Assembly: GCA_002083615.1 (NCBI GenBank) | Contig: MSXO01000014.1 | Location: forward strand, 71,837-135,836 | From: Proteobacteria bacterium ST_bin11 | GTDB taxonomy: Bacteria; Pseudomonadota; Gammaproteobacteria; Methylococcales; Methylomonadaceae | Length of the DNA stretch: 64,000 nucleotides | Direction: 5' to 3' | Shown here: positions 11,821-20,477 of the stretch, piece by piece | Position numbering within the stretch: the first letter of the stretch is position 1 | Layout of the letters: each line of letters starts with the position of its first letter | The notes under the pieces: model-generated | The model's input: only the letters and a program-made list of their open reading frames with translations | What the model was told of the DNA's origin: nothing | Database searches by the model: none | Made by a program: the position numbers and the translations under genes

Positions 11821-12777
11821 TCACCGCGAAACACTCCCATCCGCCAACACAAATTTAATATCCAAACTCCGCAAATAAGTCTGCAAGCCGGCGTCTTGCA
11901 GCGGAATCAAATGCGCCTCTTTGTCCGACTCGTTGTAATGCGCATGCCAGTAGCCGGGCGGGGTGATGAAGGCGGAATAGGGTTGCCAATCGACGCGGGT
12001 GGAATTGACGATCTGGCCGCTTGCCGAAATCTGCGGTACGACCAGGGTGTAACAACCTGGCGCGCAATCCAGAATCAAATCCAAGGCCACCGATTGGTGC
12101 CGATGCGGCAATTGCACCGCACCCTTGGGCAACACGCCGAGCATCGCCCACAGCGTGTGGGTGACAGTCAGGGTTTGGTCCATGGCTTTGTTGGCCAGCA
12201 AGACGCTGATGCGATTGCGATTCACCGCCTCCGCCGCTTTTTGCGCCGCCGCCAACTCACGCAGCGAATCGGCTGCGGTATACAGCGTCGGTTTAAAGCA
12301 TTGTGTTTCGGCTTTGACACCCAGGTAAGTCAACAAGGGCTGGTCGTGCACCAGATAAAAAGCCGCATCGCTGTCGGCAAAATGTCGGGTGTCTTGGCCT
12401 ATCGGTAGCACCACAAAATCGCCGGTTTGCCAGGGGATAGTCAGATCATCGAATGCAGTATGGCCGCTGCCGTACATCACGTAAAACAACAGCGAGGTGG
12501 CATTGAAATTGGTGGCCAGCGACTCGCCAGCCAGAATTCTGACAAAGTTTGCGCACAACGCCGGACTGGTGGCTGGACCGGGACAATTTAATTGCGCGCT
12601 GACATCCAGCGGGATAATCCGAGTTTCGCCGCTTTGATGTAACTCGCTACCGAAATTGGCGAACGGCAGTTTGGAGATAGCCCCAAAACCAATTGGATCG
12701 GCGGCTTGGGTGTATTCAAAATAGCGGCAATTTTCCTGCAACTGCTCTAGCGGGTTTTGCGGTTGCGATATAGTCAT
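11821..12777 (-). CDS. Bicupin protein, possibly gentisate 1,2-dioxygenase-like
   Basis: A 318-residue protein with two cupin-like barrels. The first is around residues 85-160 (LLFYVMYGSGHTAFDDLTIPWQTGDFVVLPIG); the second is around 220-300 (KGAVQLPHRHQSVALDLILDCAPGCYTLVV, later PPGYWHAHYNES). Metal-ligand histidines are plausible in the second barrel (LPHRH and WHAHY), while the first barrel has GSGHTAF with fewer ligands. Bicupins include ring-cleaving dioxygenases, but no aromatic-degradation genes are nearby, so the substrate is unknown. It is monocistronic, followed by the repeat-rich gap and preceded by a MITE-like element. Confidence 0.7.
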   Translation of the reverse strand: MTISQPQNPLEQLQENCRYFEYTQAADPIGFGAISKLPFANFGSELHQSGETRIIPLDVSAQLNCPGPATSPALCANFVRILAGESLATNFNATSLLFYVMYGSGHTAFDDLTIPWQTGDFVVLPIGQDTRHFADSDAAFYLVHDQPLLTYLGVKAETQCFKPTLYTAADSLRELAAAQKAAEAVNRNRISVLLANKAMDQTLTVTHTLWAMLGVLPKGAVQLPHRHQSVALDLILDCAPGCYTLVVPQISASGQIVNSTRVDWQPYSAFITPPGYWHAHYNESDKEAHLIPLQDAGLQTYLRSLDIKFVLADGSVSR

Positions 12778-12883
12778 GGCTGCACCTCGTAAACACTTTT
12801 ATCTCGTTCCCACGGGCGGCGTGTTTTCATCGTCCACACGATAACGCATCCTCAAAAGATACATCTTCGATAACAACAAATAA

Positions 12884-13004
12884 GGGAACCTCTAAAAATT
12901 ATCCGTTCATGCTTCGACAAGCTCAGCACGAACGGATAAGCTTTTGATCTGTAAATATAACCGTTCGCACTGAGTTTATCGAAGTGCAATTTTTAGAGGT
13001 TCCC
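12884..13004. repeat. 121-bp MITE-like element with 17-bp terminal inverted repeats
   Basis: GGGAACCTCTAAAAATT (12884-12900) is exactly repeated in inverse as AATTTTTAGAGGTTCCC (12988-13004). Inside are two REP-type units facing each other: ATCCGTTC...GAACGGAT (12901-12936), holding the core CTTCGACAAGCTCAGCACG, and a decayed counterpart at about 12959-12987. No coding sequence is present, so it would depend on a transposase elsewhere. Confidence 0.75.
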
Positions 13005-13009
13005 ATAAA

Positions 13010-13225
13010 TCAAGCCGCCTGCAAATTCCTTAACGGCAAATGCACTAAGGCCAACGACTCAATATCCGCTTTTTGGCTGGCGTGCTGCAGATCGATGCCA
13101 ACCAGGGTGCCATTTTCATCGTAGTCCAAAACCACACCATCACTGACTTCGTCGGAGTCGACCGAAGGCCTGTCAGCTAAATGGATGTAAAGGGAATCAG
13201 TCGCTTGGTCGTAACGTAATTTCAT
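13010..13225 (-). CDS. DUF2283 domain protein
   Basis: A 71-residue protein with the DUF2283 pattern: MKLRYDQATDSLYIHLAD at the start, then VVLDYDENGTLVGIDLQHAS. The molecular function of DUF2283 is not known. Its ATG overlaps the stop of the 79-residue gene upstream (ATGA), so the two are surely co-translated. Such compact pairs of small cytoplasmic proteins resemble toxin-antitoxin modules in layout, but that is inference. A MITE-like element ends six bases from its stop codon. Confidence 0.85.
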   Translation of the reverse strand: MKLRYDQATDSLYIHLADRPSVDSDEVSDGVVLDYDENGTLVGIDLQHASQKADIESLALVHLPLRNLQAA

Positions 13226-13461
13226 GGTTTAAATCTCCGGTCAGGAAAGGCATTATGGACAGTTAGCCCATCTTCCAACGTGACTACTCGCAAATACTTA
13301 TTTATCTCGGCCACAAAGATCCAATGCCGAATTCGTCCGTCATCTTGAATTTCGCGTCTAAATGGATCTGATAATGCCACTTCACACCACTCCAGTTTGA
13401 TGTAGGGTCGTTTTATCAATACATCATTGCGAAAATAATCTGTTGTAGCTAATTCGTTCAT
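13222..13461 (-). CDS. Small partner protein of the DUF2283 gene
   Basis: A 79-residue soluble protein rich in aromatic and charged residues (RPYIKLEWCEVALSDP, RIRHWIFVAEINKYLRVVTLEDG, HNAFPDRRFKP). From memory, proteins of this look commonly sit beside DUF2283 genes in many bacteria. The fold resembles DUF4258-type small proteins, some of which are thought to be RNase-like toxins; that assignment is tentative. It is the first gene of the two-gene unit, overlapping the next by four bases. Confidence 0.7.
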   Translation of the reverse strand: MNELATTDYFRNDVLIKRPYIKLEWCEVALSDPFRREIQDDGRIRHWIFVAEINKYLRVVTLEDGLTVHNAFPDRRFKP

Positions 13462-13656
13462 TGTTGGATTATAACGAATTGTTAGGCGTTGCCCTCATTT
13501 GCTCCACCACAAGTCCGTATGGCAGAACCGGTTTACCCGGTATTCGACGAACGGCGACCGTTACCCAGGAACCCCAGGTGTAATTAGCTTAATAAGGGTT
13601 CCACATTTAGCCGGCAAACGTTAGAATCGTTTTTAATTATCCAAGGCAAATCAGCG

Positions 13657-14235
13657 ATGGCTCTGGCAGAGAAATTAAAACTAAGCGCGGAAGACTACCT
13701 GCAAGGCGAGGCCTCCGCGCAAATCAAACACGAATATCTCGACGGCGAGGTTTGGGCAATGGTCGGCGCCAGCGATGCGCATGTTTCGATTGCGATGAAT
13801 CTGGCGTTTCTTCTGAAACAAACGCTAAAAGACACTCCCTGCCGCGCCTATATTTCCGATATGAAACTCAATGTTGCTAAAGCCAACGCGTTTTTTTACC
13901 CCGATGTGCTGGTGACCTGCGAAGCCAAAGACCGCGACAACCGCCTGTTCAAACAGCATCCGCTATTCATCGCCGAAGTGCTGTCGCCTTCTACTGAAGG
14001 TTTTGATCGCGGTGCCAAATTCGCCGCTTACCGCCAACTCGACAGTCTGCAACATTATTGGCTGATCGACAGCCAAAGCCAAGCCATCGATTGTTTCGAG
14101 CGCACCGCGCAAGGCTGGTTGCTCCATAGCTTTACCCATGCCGCAGACCGTTTGCCACTGCCCGACTTGGACATCAAGCTGGATTTAAGTGCGATTTATG
14201 AGGACGTGCTGTTGGACCTTGTCGATCAGGTATGA
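13657..14235 (+). CDS. Uma2 family (DUF820) endonuclease-like protein
   Basis: A 192-residue protein of the Uma2/DUF820 family, a PD-(D/E)XK-type nuclease fold common in cyanobacteria and scattered proteobacteria, with no clear cellular role. The visible features are HEYLDGEVWAMVGAS, then FFYPDVLVTCEA (catalytic Asp region) and PLFIAEVLSPSTEGFDRGAKFAAYRQ (E-x-L-S-P-S-T, the ExK-like part), followed by HYWLIDSQSQAIDCFER. The motif set looks intact. It stands alone upstream of gpmI with 100 bases between, and may be a mobile accessory gene given the neighbouring DUF2283 pair and repeats. Confidence 0.88.
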   Translation: MALAEKLKLSAEDYLQGEASAQIKHEYLDGEVWAMVGASDAHVSIAMNLAFLLKQTLKDTPCRAYISDMKLNVAKANAFFYPDVLVTCEAKDRDNRLFKQHPLFIAEVLSPSTEGFDRGAKFAAYRQLDSLQHYWLIDSQSQAIDCFERTAQGWLLHSFTHAADRLPLPDLDIKLDLSAIYEDVLLDLVDQV

Positions 14236-14338
14236 TGTTGAATTTCCTGGCTGTGCAAGCACCTGCCGAGACTAAATTGCCGCTTTTGCCCTAACCTATT
14301 TCTTTTAACTTCCAAAGTGCCACCCATTGAATAACACC

Positions 14339-15979
14339 ATGAAATTAGCAAAATCTTCCCGTTTTCCTGCCTGTCATGGCCCTCTCGTTACCATCGTACT
14401 GGATGGCGTGGGTATTTCGCCGCGCGAAGACGGCGATGCGGTTAAAGCCGCGCGAACACCTAACCTGGACCGTTACATGGCCAGCTATCCCATGCTCAAG
14501 CTGCTCGCGCACGGCACCGCAGTCGGCATGCCCAGCGACGAAGACATGGGTAATAGCGAAGTTGGCCACAATGCCTTCGGCGCCGGCCGGGTGTTTGCGC
14601 AAGGCGCCAAATTGGTCGCCGAATCCATCAGCAGCGGCCACCTCTGGCAAGGCCAAGCCTGGCACGATGTGGTTGCCACCGCCAAGCAAGGCGGCACTTT
14701 ACATTTTCTGGGCTTGTTCTCCGATGGCAACGTGCATTCGCACATCGACCATCTGAAAGCGATGATCGAACGCGCAAAGCAAGAAGGTGTAGCCAAAGTG
14801 CGCCTGCATATCCTGTTGGATGGCCGCGATGTCGGCGAGACTTCTGCATTGGAGTATGTCGATCCGTTTGAAGCCTATCTGGACGGCTTGCGTAGCGCGG
14901 AGTTTGACGTGGCGATTGCCTCCGGCGGTGGCCGCATGCAAATCACCATGGATCGTTACGAAGCAGACTGGAGCATGGTGAAACGCGGCTGGGACATTCA
15001 CGTACTGGGTCTGGGCAGACAATTTGCCAGCGCCCACGAAGCGATTGAAACCTTCCGCACCGAAGCCAACGTCATCGACCAGGATTTACCCGGTTTCGTG
15101 ATTGCCAAAGACGGCAAACCGCTAGGCACTATCGTGGACGGCGATGCGGTGGTGTTTTTTAACTTCCGTGGCGACCGCTCTATCGAAATCTCCCGCGCCT
15201 TCATCGAAGAGCAATTCAGCCCATTCGAGCGCGGCCCGCTACCGAAAGTGACTTACGCCGGCATGATGCAGTACGACGGCGATACCAAATTACCACCGCG
15301 CTTTCTGGTGGAGCCACCGACCATCGACCGCACCTTGGGCGAGTATTTGGCCAAGAACGGCGTGTCGCAATACGCGATTAGCGAAACCCAAAAATTCGGT
15401 CACGTCACTTATTTCTGGAACGGTAACCGCTCCGGTAAATTCGACGAATCTTCTGAAACTTATGTGGAAATCCCCAGCGACGTGGTGCCGTTTGAACAAC
15501 GGCCCTGGATGAAGTGCGCCGAAATCACCGATGCGCTGATCGACGCGGTACGCAGCGGCCAATATAAATACCTGCGAGTCAACTACGCCAACGGCGACAT
15601 GGTCGGCCACACCGGGAATTTCGAAGCGGCAGTGACCGCGATGCAAGGGCTGGATTTGCAATTGGCGCGTTTGATTCCGGTCATTTTAGAAATGAACGGC
15701 ACCGCCATCATCACCGCCGACCACGGCAACGCCGACGAAATGTACGAGTTGGATAAAAAAGGCAATGTGACGCGCAATGCCGAAGGCCGCGCCAAGGCCA
15801 AGACTTCGCACACTTTGAATCCGGTGCCGTTTGTGTTGATCTCTGGGGTAAACCCAGGCTACACATTGCGCCAAGATTTACCGAAAGCCGGTTTATCGAA
15901 TGTAGCGGCAACCGTATTAAATCTGCTGGGTTTTGATGCGCCGGAAGATTACGATCCTAGCTTGATCGAAGCCAAATAA
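14339..15979 (+). CDS. gpmI: 2,3-bisphosphoglycerate-independent phosphoglycerate mutase
   Basis: This enzyme interconverts 3- and 2-phosphoglycerate in glycolysis and gluconeogenesis with two Mn ions. The alkaline-phosphatase-like core begins VTIVLDGVGISP. The phospho-accepting serine lies in MGNSEVGHN. Metal and substrate residues are seen in LLDGRDVGETS, FFNFRGDRSIE, and ITADHGNADEM and KTSHTLNPVPFVL near the end. At about 546 residues it is slightly longer than the typical ~510. ATG 14339 was preferred over an in-frame TTG at 14327; neither has a good ribosome site. A strong terminator follows at 16004. Confidence 0.96.
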   Translation: MKLAKSSRFPACHGPLVTIVLDGVGISPREDGDAVKAARTPNLDRYMASYPMLKLLAHGTAVGMPSDEDMGNSEVGHNAFGAGRVFAQGAKLVAESISSGHLWQGQAWHDVVATAKQGGTLHFLGLFSDGNVHSHIDHLKAMIERAKQEGVAKVRLHILLDGRDVGETSALEYVDPFEAYLDGLRSAEFDVAIASGGGRMQITMDRYEADWSMVKRGWDIHVLGLGRQFASAHEAIETFRTEANVIDQDLPGFVIAKDGKPLGTIVDGDAVVFFNFRGDRSIEISRAFIEEQFSPFERGPLPKVTYAGMMQYDGDTKLPPRFLVEPPTIDRTLGEYLAKNGVSQYAISETQKFGHVTYFWNGNRSGKFDESSETYVEIPSDVVPFEQRPWMKCAEITDALIDAVRSGQYKYLRVNYANGDMVGHTGNFEAAVTAMQGLDLQLARLIPVILEMNGTAIITADHGNADEMYELDKKGNVTRNAEGRAKAKTSHTLNPVPFVLISGVNPGYTLRQDLPKAGLSNVAATVLNLLGFDAPEDYDPSLIEAK

Positions 15980-16003
15980 GCGTAAGCTGTTCCTGGCTTG
16001 AGA

Positions 16004-16037
16004 AACCGCCTACCGGCTTGGCCGCTAGGCGGTTTTT
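16004..16037 (+). terminator. Terminator of gpmI
   Basis: AACCGCCTA (16004-16012) pairs with TAGGCGGTT (16026 onward), followed by a T run, 25 bases after the gpmI stop codon. Confidence 0.85.
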
Positions 16038-16091
16038 ATTGCCCGGTGCTAACCGAGTTTACCCCGCTGACGACACAATTTGGACACCCCA

Positions 16092-16889
16092 ATGATTTAC
16101 CCCGAACGCATCGTCTGTCTAACCGACGAAACCACCGAAACCTTGTATTTGCTGGGCGAACAAGCGCGTATCGTCGGCATCTCCGGCTACACCGTCAGAC
16201 CGGCGCGGGCACGTAAAGAAAAGCCAAAGGTGTCGGCATTTACCAGCGCCAAAATCGATAAAATCCTGGCGCTAAAGCCGGATTTGGTGCTGGGCTTTTC
16301 CAATTTGCAAGCCGACATCGCCGCGGAATTGATCCGAGCTGGCGTGGAGGTGCATGTGTTCAACCAACGCTCGGTGGAAGGTATTTTGCAAATGATCGGC
16401 TTGCTGGGGGCGATGGTCGGCGTCCAGGAAAAAGCCTCCGCACTGGTGGCGCAATACCGGCAGCAACTGGAAACCACTCGCCAACACAGTCTGAGGTTTG
16501 CCAAGCGCCCTAAAGTGTATTTTGAAGAGTGGGACGAGCCGATGATTTCCGGCATTCGCTGGGTATCGGAGTTGATTAACATCGCCGGTGGCGACGATTG
16601 CTTTGCCGAACTATCCACAGAACATTCCGCCAAACAGCGCATCATCGCCGACCCGCAAGAAGTGGTGCGCCGCGCGCCGAATATCATCATCGGCTCCTGG
16701 TGCGGAAAAAAATTTCGATCAGATCATCTCGCTGCTCGCCCCAATTGGGACAGCATCCCCGCCTTGCAACAACAGCGGGTTTTCGAGATTAAGTCTTGTG
16801 ACATTTTACAGCCCGGCCCAGCGGCACTCAGCGACGGCTTGGCCCAGATATGTCGGATTATTGACGATTGGCAGCGAGATTTTGCTTAG
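16092..16889 (+). CDS. BtuF-like cobalamin/metal-chelate substrate-binding protein without signal peptide
   Basis: A 265-residue class III periplasmic-binding fold, as in BtuF and FecB. Features are RIVCLTDETTETLYLLGEQARIVGIS, KPKVSAFTSAKIDKILALKPDLVLGFS, and VEVHVFNQRSVEGILQMIGLLGAMVG, with GGDDCFAEL and a C-terminal PGPAALSDGLAQICRIIDDW. BtuF is normally exported, but no signal peptide or lipobox is visible from either candidate start (ATG 16092, or an in-frame TTG at 16080). No permease or ATPase is adjacent. It may act in the cytoplasm or have lost its export signal, and the ligand is not known. Confidence 0.8.
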   Translation: MIYPERIVCLTDETTETLYLLGEQARIVGISGYTVRPARARKEKPKVSAFTSAKIDKILALKPDLVLGFSNLQADIAAELIRAGVEVHVFNQRSVEGILQMIGLLGAMVGVQEKASALVAQYRQQLETTRQHSLRFAKRPKVYFEEWDEPMISGIRWVSELINIAGGDDCFAELSTEHSAKQRIIADPQEVVRRAPNIIIGSWCGKKFRSDHLAARPNWDSIPALQQQRVFEIKSCDILQPGPAALSDGLAQICRIIDDWQRDFA

Positions 16890-16974
16890 CTTGGAATGGC
16901 CAGTTGGCAATCGCCGGCCTCTGAGCTAACCTAAGCGATCCTGTCAACTTCAAATCCAGGGAAGATATAACTCC

Positions 16975-17382
16975 ATGCTGCGTTATGACCGCTCTCGATA
17001 TTTAGCCCTAGGGCTGCCAACTTTGTTGAATGCTTTGGCGCTACCTTTGTATGCGCATCAGATTACGACAAGCGGGTCTTCAGACGAGTATGCCGTGCCG
17101 TTTTATCTGTGTATCGCCTTGGCCTGCGGTTTATTTGGGGTATCGGCGATGATCAAACGCTGTCGCGATATTGGCTCTTCCGCTTGGGGAGTGTTGCTGG
17201 GGTTTATGTTCGCACCGCCGCTGATGCTGTTAGTGGCTTTGGTATTAATATTCGCCCCGAGCAATCCATCAGCCGACCAGCTCGAAGCCCCCGCCTTGCC
17301 TCCTACCTTCGATATCTGGTTTACCGGCCTACTCTTATTGGTGTGCCCTTGGATGCCGGTATTATTGGTCCGCGCTTTGTAA
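16975..17382 (+). CDS. Small membrane protein, DUF805-like
   Basis: A 135-residue protein with about four hydrophobic segments. The loop KRCRDIGSSAWGVLLGF resembles the conserved RxxDIGxSGW motif of DUF805 membrane proteins, whose function is unknown. A reasonable ribosome site (GGGAAG) precedes the ATG. It is followed by a strong hairpin at 17486. No operon partners. Confidence 0.65.
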   Translation: MLRYDRSRYLALGLPTLLNALALPLYAHQITTSGSSDEYAVPFYLCIALACGLFGVSAMIKRCRDIGSSAWGVLLGFMFAPPLMLLVALVLIFAPSNPSADQLEAPALPPTFDIWFTGLLLLVCPWMPVLLVRAL

Positions 17383-17485
17383 GTGCTTATTGAAGCCAGA
17401 GTCTTGGCAATGTTGTCAGTGTTATTGGCTCGGCCCCAAAGACGCGAAAACCGTGATTCTTCTGAAAACAGGCATCAAAAATAAA

Positions 17486-17511
17486 ATGGCTCCCGCTTTC
17501 GCGGGAGCCAT
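17486..17511. terminator. Hairpin between convergent genes
   Basis: ATGGCTCCCGC and GCGGGAGCCAT form an 11-bp perfect stem with a TTTC loop, between the plus-strand DUF805-like gene and the minus-strand secreted peptide gene. It likely serves both directions. Similar CTCCCGC hairpins recur at 52253 and 57767. Confidence 0.65.
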
Positions 17512-17573
17512 GCTCTGAAGAGCCGGGCAAGTATCACAAGTAATCGGCATGTTGGCGTCCGCCAACCCCAAGC

Positions 17574-17843
17574 TTACTTGGTAACTCCGGGATAGCTATA
17601 GACAGCTTGGCCATGCGCTTTGTCGATATAAATCCACGATTTCTCGTCAATCGCAACCGGCGCAAGCGGATTTGGATAGCCGTGGATACCTCTGTTATGA
17701 GCCGGACTGTCGTAAACTATTTCAGTAACCAGGCTACTTTCAATAGCGTTGGCTGTGATGTGTTCGCCGTGTGCTTCAACCGCAGTCGAGACCAAAGCAG
17801 CAGCAATGACGATAGTAGCTTGAATGGTGGTTAGGTTTTTCAT
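17574..17843 (-). CDS. Small secreted protein of unknown function
   Basis: An 89-residue protein with a clear signal peptide (MKNLTTIQATIVIAAALVSTAVEA, cleavage probably after AEA/VEA near residue 24) and a mature part of about 65 residues with HGEH near the start and many Tyr and Pro residues. A good AGGAG ribosome site before the ATG supports it. It is likely periplasmic. The family was not recognised, and no partner is adjacent. Confidence 0.65.
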   Translation of the reverse strand: MKNLTTIQATIVIAAALVSTAVEAHGEHITANAIESSLVTEIVYDSPAHNRGIHGYPNPLAPVAIDEKSWIYIDKAHGQAVYSYPGVTK

Positions 17844-18353
17844 GGTTGTTCTCCTGATAATTTAATAATTGTCATACCACTGGAACACTGGTTGACGTAT
17901 CAACCGTTCCAGCTTGGAGACCATTTTGAACAAACTTTTATCAGAAATAAATTCGATTGTTTTTATTGTTTCAATAGATTTTACATATACAAAAACACAT
18001 CTCCGCCAATTTGGCGCGCCGAATCTGTCAGTATTCCCAGTCTAACGGGCTTAGCTAATCAGCAAATCAAAGCCTGTCGGCTACTTTACATTCCAGCCGA
18101 AAATCAGCGGAAGTTGTGGGAAACGACCTAGGTTTATCAGGTTGAGCCCACCGTCTATAGCGGCGGCACGCCACCGGTTTCCAGGGAATAATCAACAAGT
18201 TGGCGAGTCAGCATGCCCCGGACAAAATCCGTCCAGGTTACTGGCATCAAAATTGATAGGTATTTTGGGCAAGTTGAAAATCCGCTGTGTCACGTTGACC
18301 TTGTGGTCATGGCCGGCCATCTAGTCAGATATGGCTTTGGAATTTAATTACCT
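17844..18353. other. Gene-free interval
   Basis: No protein with family resemblance or a ribosome site is seen on either strand in these 510 bases. A 79-codon open frame (17892-18131, plus) has no start signal and an unnatural composition. A promoter for the ApaH-like gene downstream must lie here but none was convincingly identified. Confidence 0.5.
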
Positions 18354-19145
18354 ATGACTACCTATGCCATCGGCAGTGTGAACGGCGATTACCAGACTCT
18401 CATGCAGTTACTAGCGAACATCGGCTTCGATCCGTTGGTAGACAGACTCTGGTTTGCCGGCAATCTGGTTAACCAGGGAGCGGAGTCTTTGCAGGTGCTG
18501 CGTTTTGTCAGAAATCTGGGATCGGCAGCAGTTGTGGTTTTGGGCCAACAGGAACTCCATCTCCTCAGCGCAGCGCTCGGTTATGAGCAGTTGGGCCCTG
18601 AAGATAACTTGGACGACATTCTCAACGCCCCTGACCGCGATGAGCTATTGAAATGGTTGCGTCTGCGCAGCCTAATTCATCACGACTCTAAGCTTAATTT
18701 CACTTTGGTTCATGCCGGAATTCCCGGCGAATGGACTTTTAGCCAAGCGTTAACGTTTGCGTATGAAGTGGAATCAGTTCTATCGGGAAGTAATTACGCG
18801 ACATTTCTGGAAAACCGCAAACAAGACCAGTCGCGCTGGCATGCCAAACTGCGCGGTTGGAAACGCCTGAACTTTATCACCAACGCTTACACTCAAATGG
18901 CGTATTGCAATGAGCACGGCAGGCTGGATTTCAAAGCGGCCGGGCCTTTGGCGTATCAGCCAAGCAGCTTAATGCCGTGGTATCGGGTTCCTAACCGGCT
19001 TACTTCGCAATTGCAGGTAGTATTTGCTGATGAGGCACGCTTTGCTGATAGCGATTGTGGTGGTTTCTATCCTTTGGCCGCCCTGTCGGCATTGAAATTA
19101 TCGATGCCAACCGAAACAACCGCCGCGAGGCCTTTACAAATTTGA
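18354..19145 (+). CDS. ApaH homologue lacking metal ligands (probable pseudoenzyme)
   Basis: The 263-residue protein aligns by eye along most of ApaH, the symmetrical Ap4A hydrolase (MTTYAIGSVNGDYQTLMQLL vs ApaH MATYLIGDVHG; RLRFITNAFTRM-like region at 171-183). The metallophosphatase ligands are replaced: GDVHG is GSVNG (S8, N10), GDLVxRG is GNLVNQG (N37, Q41), GNHD is GQQE (Q65, Q66, E67), and the late GHW is ADE (about 225-227). Only HAG (H120) remains. The frame is intact and framework positions are kept, so it is under some constraint, perhaps as a nucleotide-binding or regulatory protein. It is not expected to hydrolyse Ap4A. No ribosome site is strong. Confidence 0.88.
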   Translation: MTTYAIGSVNGDYQTLMQLLANIGFDPLVDRLWFAGNLVNQGAESLQVLRFVRNLGSAAVVVLGQQELHLLSAALGYEQLGPEDNLDDILNAPDRDELLKWLRLRSLIHHDSKLNFTLVHAGIPGEWTFSQALTFAYEVESVLSGSNYATFLENRKQDQSRWHAKLRGWKRLNFITNAYTQMAYCNEHGRLDFKAAGPLAYQPSSLMPWYRVPNRLTSQLQVVFADEARFADSDCGGFYPLAALSALKLSMPTETTAARPLQI

Positions 19146-19292
19146 ACGTGGAATGCGTTGCTCAGGGTCAGGCCGGTGAGGACTATTTGTAATTGGTCAG
19201 AACAAGGCTGGACAAGCGAAGCGCCTCCCGACAATCTAATGGATACGCGCGGCTTCCAGATCCGACTCGTCGCAATCCTGAGATAGATACGA

Positions 19293-20018
19293 TTATTGTT
19301 TAAAACCCAAGGCTTTGTCCGCCCCGCTCACGTTGTTGACATTTGCCCCGCCAAACTTAGCGCTTCTAAAATCCGCTCCGGAAATCGTTGCCCCCTCCAG
19401 ATTGGCACCTGAAAAGTCCACCCAGATAAACTGCCCGCCGCTTAAATCAGCTTTGTTTAACGATGTGTTTCTCATCAGCGCATGGTTAAAATTAGCGCCT
19501 CTCAAATCGGCATTATTTAATATGGCATTGTTCATTTCCAGCTTATCGAATCGTTTCCGAGGACTCCCGGAATTGGGACCTAAATTGGCTTTATTTAGAT
19601 TGGCGCCGGTTAAATTGACGTTATTGAGCAGGCCCGTCACACGGCTGCTACTTAGGTCGGCGCCGGACAAGTCGGCATTTTCCATCACCACGCCGTAGAG
19701 GCTGGCACCGGACAAATCTGCATTCTGTAAATTGACATTTCGCAGCCGGGCAAGATTGAGATTAGCCCCGATTAATCTGGCAGCTATCAACTTAGCACCG
19801 TCCAAATTGGCAGAAAACAAGTCGGCTTTATTGAAATCAATCCCGGATAAATCCAAACCCGATAGGTCTTTCTTGGCAAACTTAGGCCGCTGAGCGCCGG
19901 CTTCCGCAATGATCGCGACAACATCCTCTCGAGATAGCTCCGCCGCAAAACAAGGGGGTTCGCACAGCGCAAAATACAAACCAAGCAACGCACAATAGCT
20001 AACGGAACGAAATTGCAT
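19293..20018 (-). CDS. Secreted pentapeptide-repeat protein
   Basis: A 241-residue protein with a signal peptide (hydrophobic up to about residue 25, cut near FAAEL) followed by a long run of A(D/N)LXX repeats, for example LSGLDLSGIDFNKADLFSANL, which build a right-handed quadrilateral beta-helix. The repeats are broken once (about residues 145-160, PNSGSPRKRFDK). Exported pentapeptide proteins have no single known role. The ATG at 20018 lies downstream of a weak AAAAGG. Neighbours give no clue. Confidence 0.85.
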   Translation of the reverse strand: MQFRSVSYCALLGLYFALCEPPCFAAELSREDVVAIIAEAGAQRPKFAKKDLSGLDLSGIDFNKADLFSANLDGAKLIAARLIGANLNLARLRNVNLQNADLSGASLYGVVMENADLSGADLSSSRVTGLLNNVNLTGANLNKANLGPNSGSPRKRFDKLEMNNAILNNADLRGANFNHALMRNTSLNKADLSGGQFIWVDFSGANLEGATISGADFRSAKFGGANVNNVSGADKALGFKQ

Positions 20019-20207
20019 AATTACTCCGAAAAGGAAAAGGGTCGGTTAAAAATCTCTGTGACTTTTAAGCTATCGTAGTCTAACTTACCGCGCTAGGGAT
20101 TTTTGCGGATTCTCCACAATACCCTCGCCGCGACTACCGGCAAAATTATTACTGCAGCCAACAAGCAAAGGGCTTAGCTTTAGGACTTCACAAAGGGAGC
20201 ATAATGC

Positions 20208-20477
20208 ATGAACGAATTTAGCCACAAGTTACTGGCGCTGGCCTTGGCGATTGCGTTGCCAAGCTTAGGCTGTTTTAGTTATTACAGTATTGAAGATACC
20301 GATGCAAACAGTGCCATACCCAGACTAGCGGTCCTGTTGGCATACCCAATCCTGCTCATTTCACTGGCAACCGCGATTGCCGATCGGTTCTCGAAAAGAC
20401 CTTCAAAGTATAGGCTCTGGCTGGCGGGAATCTGCTTAATGGTGTCGTCCGGCATTTTACTGTGGGCTAGGCTATAA
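20208..20477 (+). CDS. Small membrane protein of unknown function
   Basis: An 89-residue protein with three hydrophobic segments (about 7-24, 39-58 and 70-87). The ATG at 20208 follows AAGGGAG, a good ribosome site. No family recognised. The following 277 bases (20478-20754) carry no gene. Confidence 0.5.
   Translation: MNEFSHKLLALALAIALPSLGCFSYYSIEDTDANSAIPRLAVLLAYPILLISLATAIADRFSKRPSKYRLWLAGICLMVSSGILLWARL

Noticed and set aside
17892..18131. 79-codon frame with a Met start
   Set aside because: No ribosome site, low-complexity translation and no coding bias.
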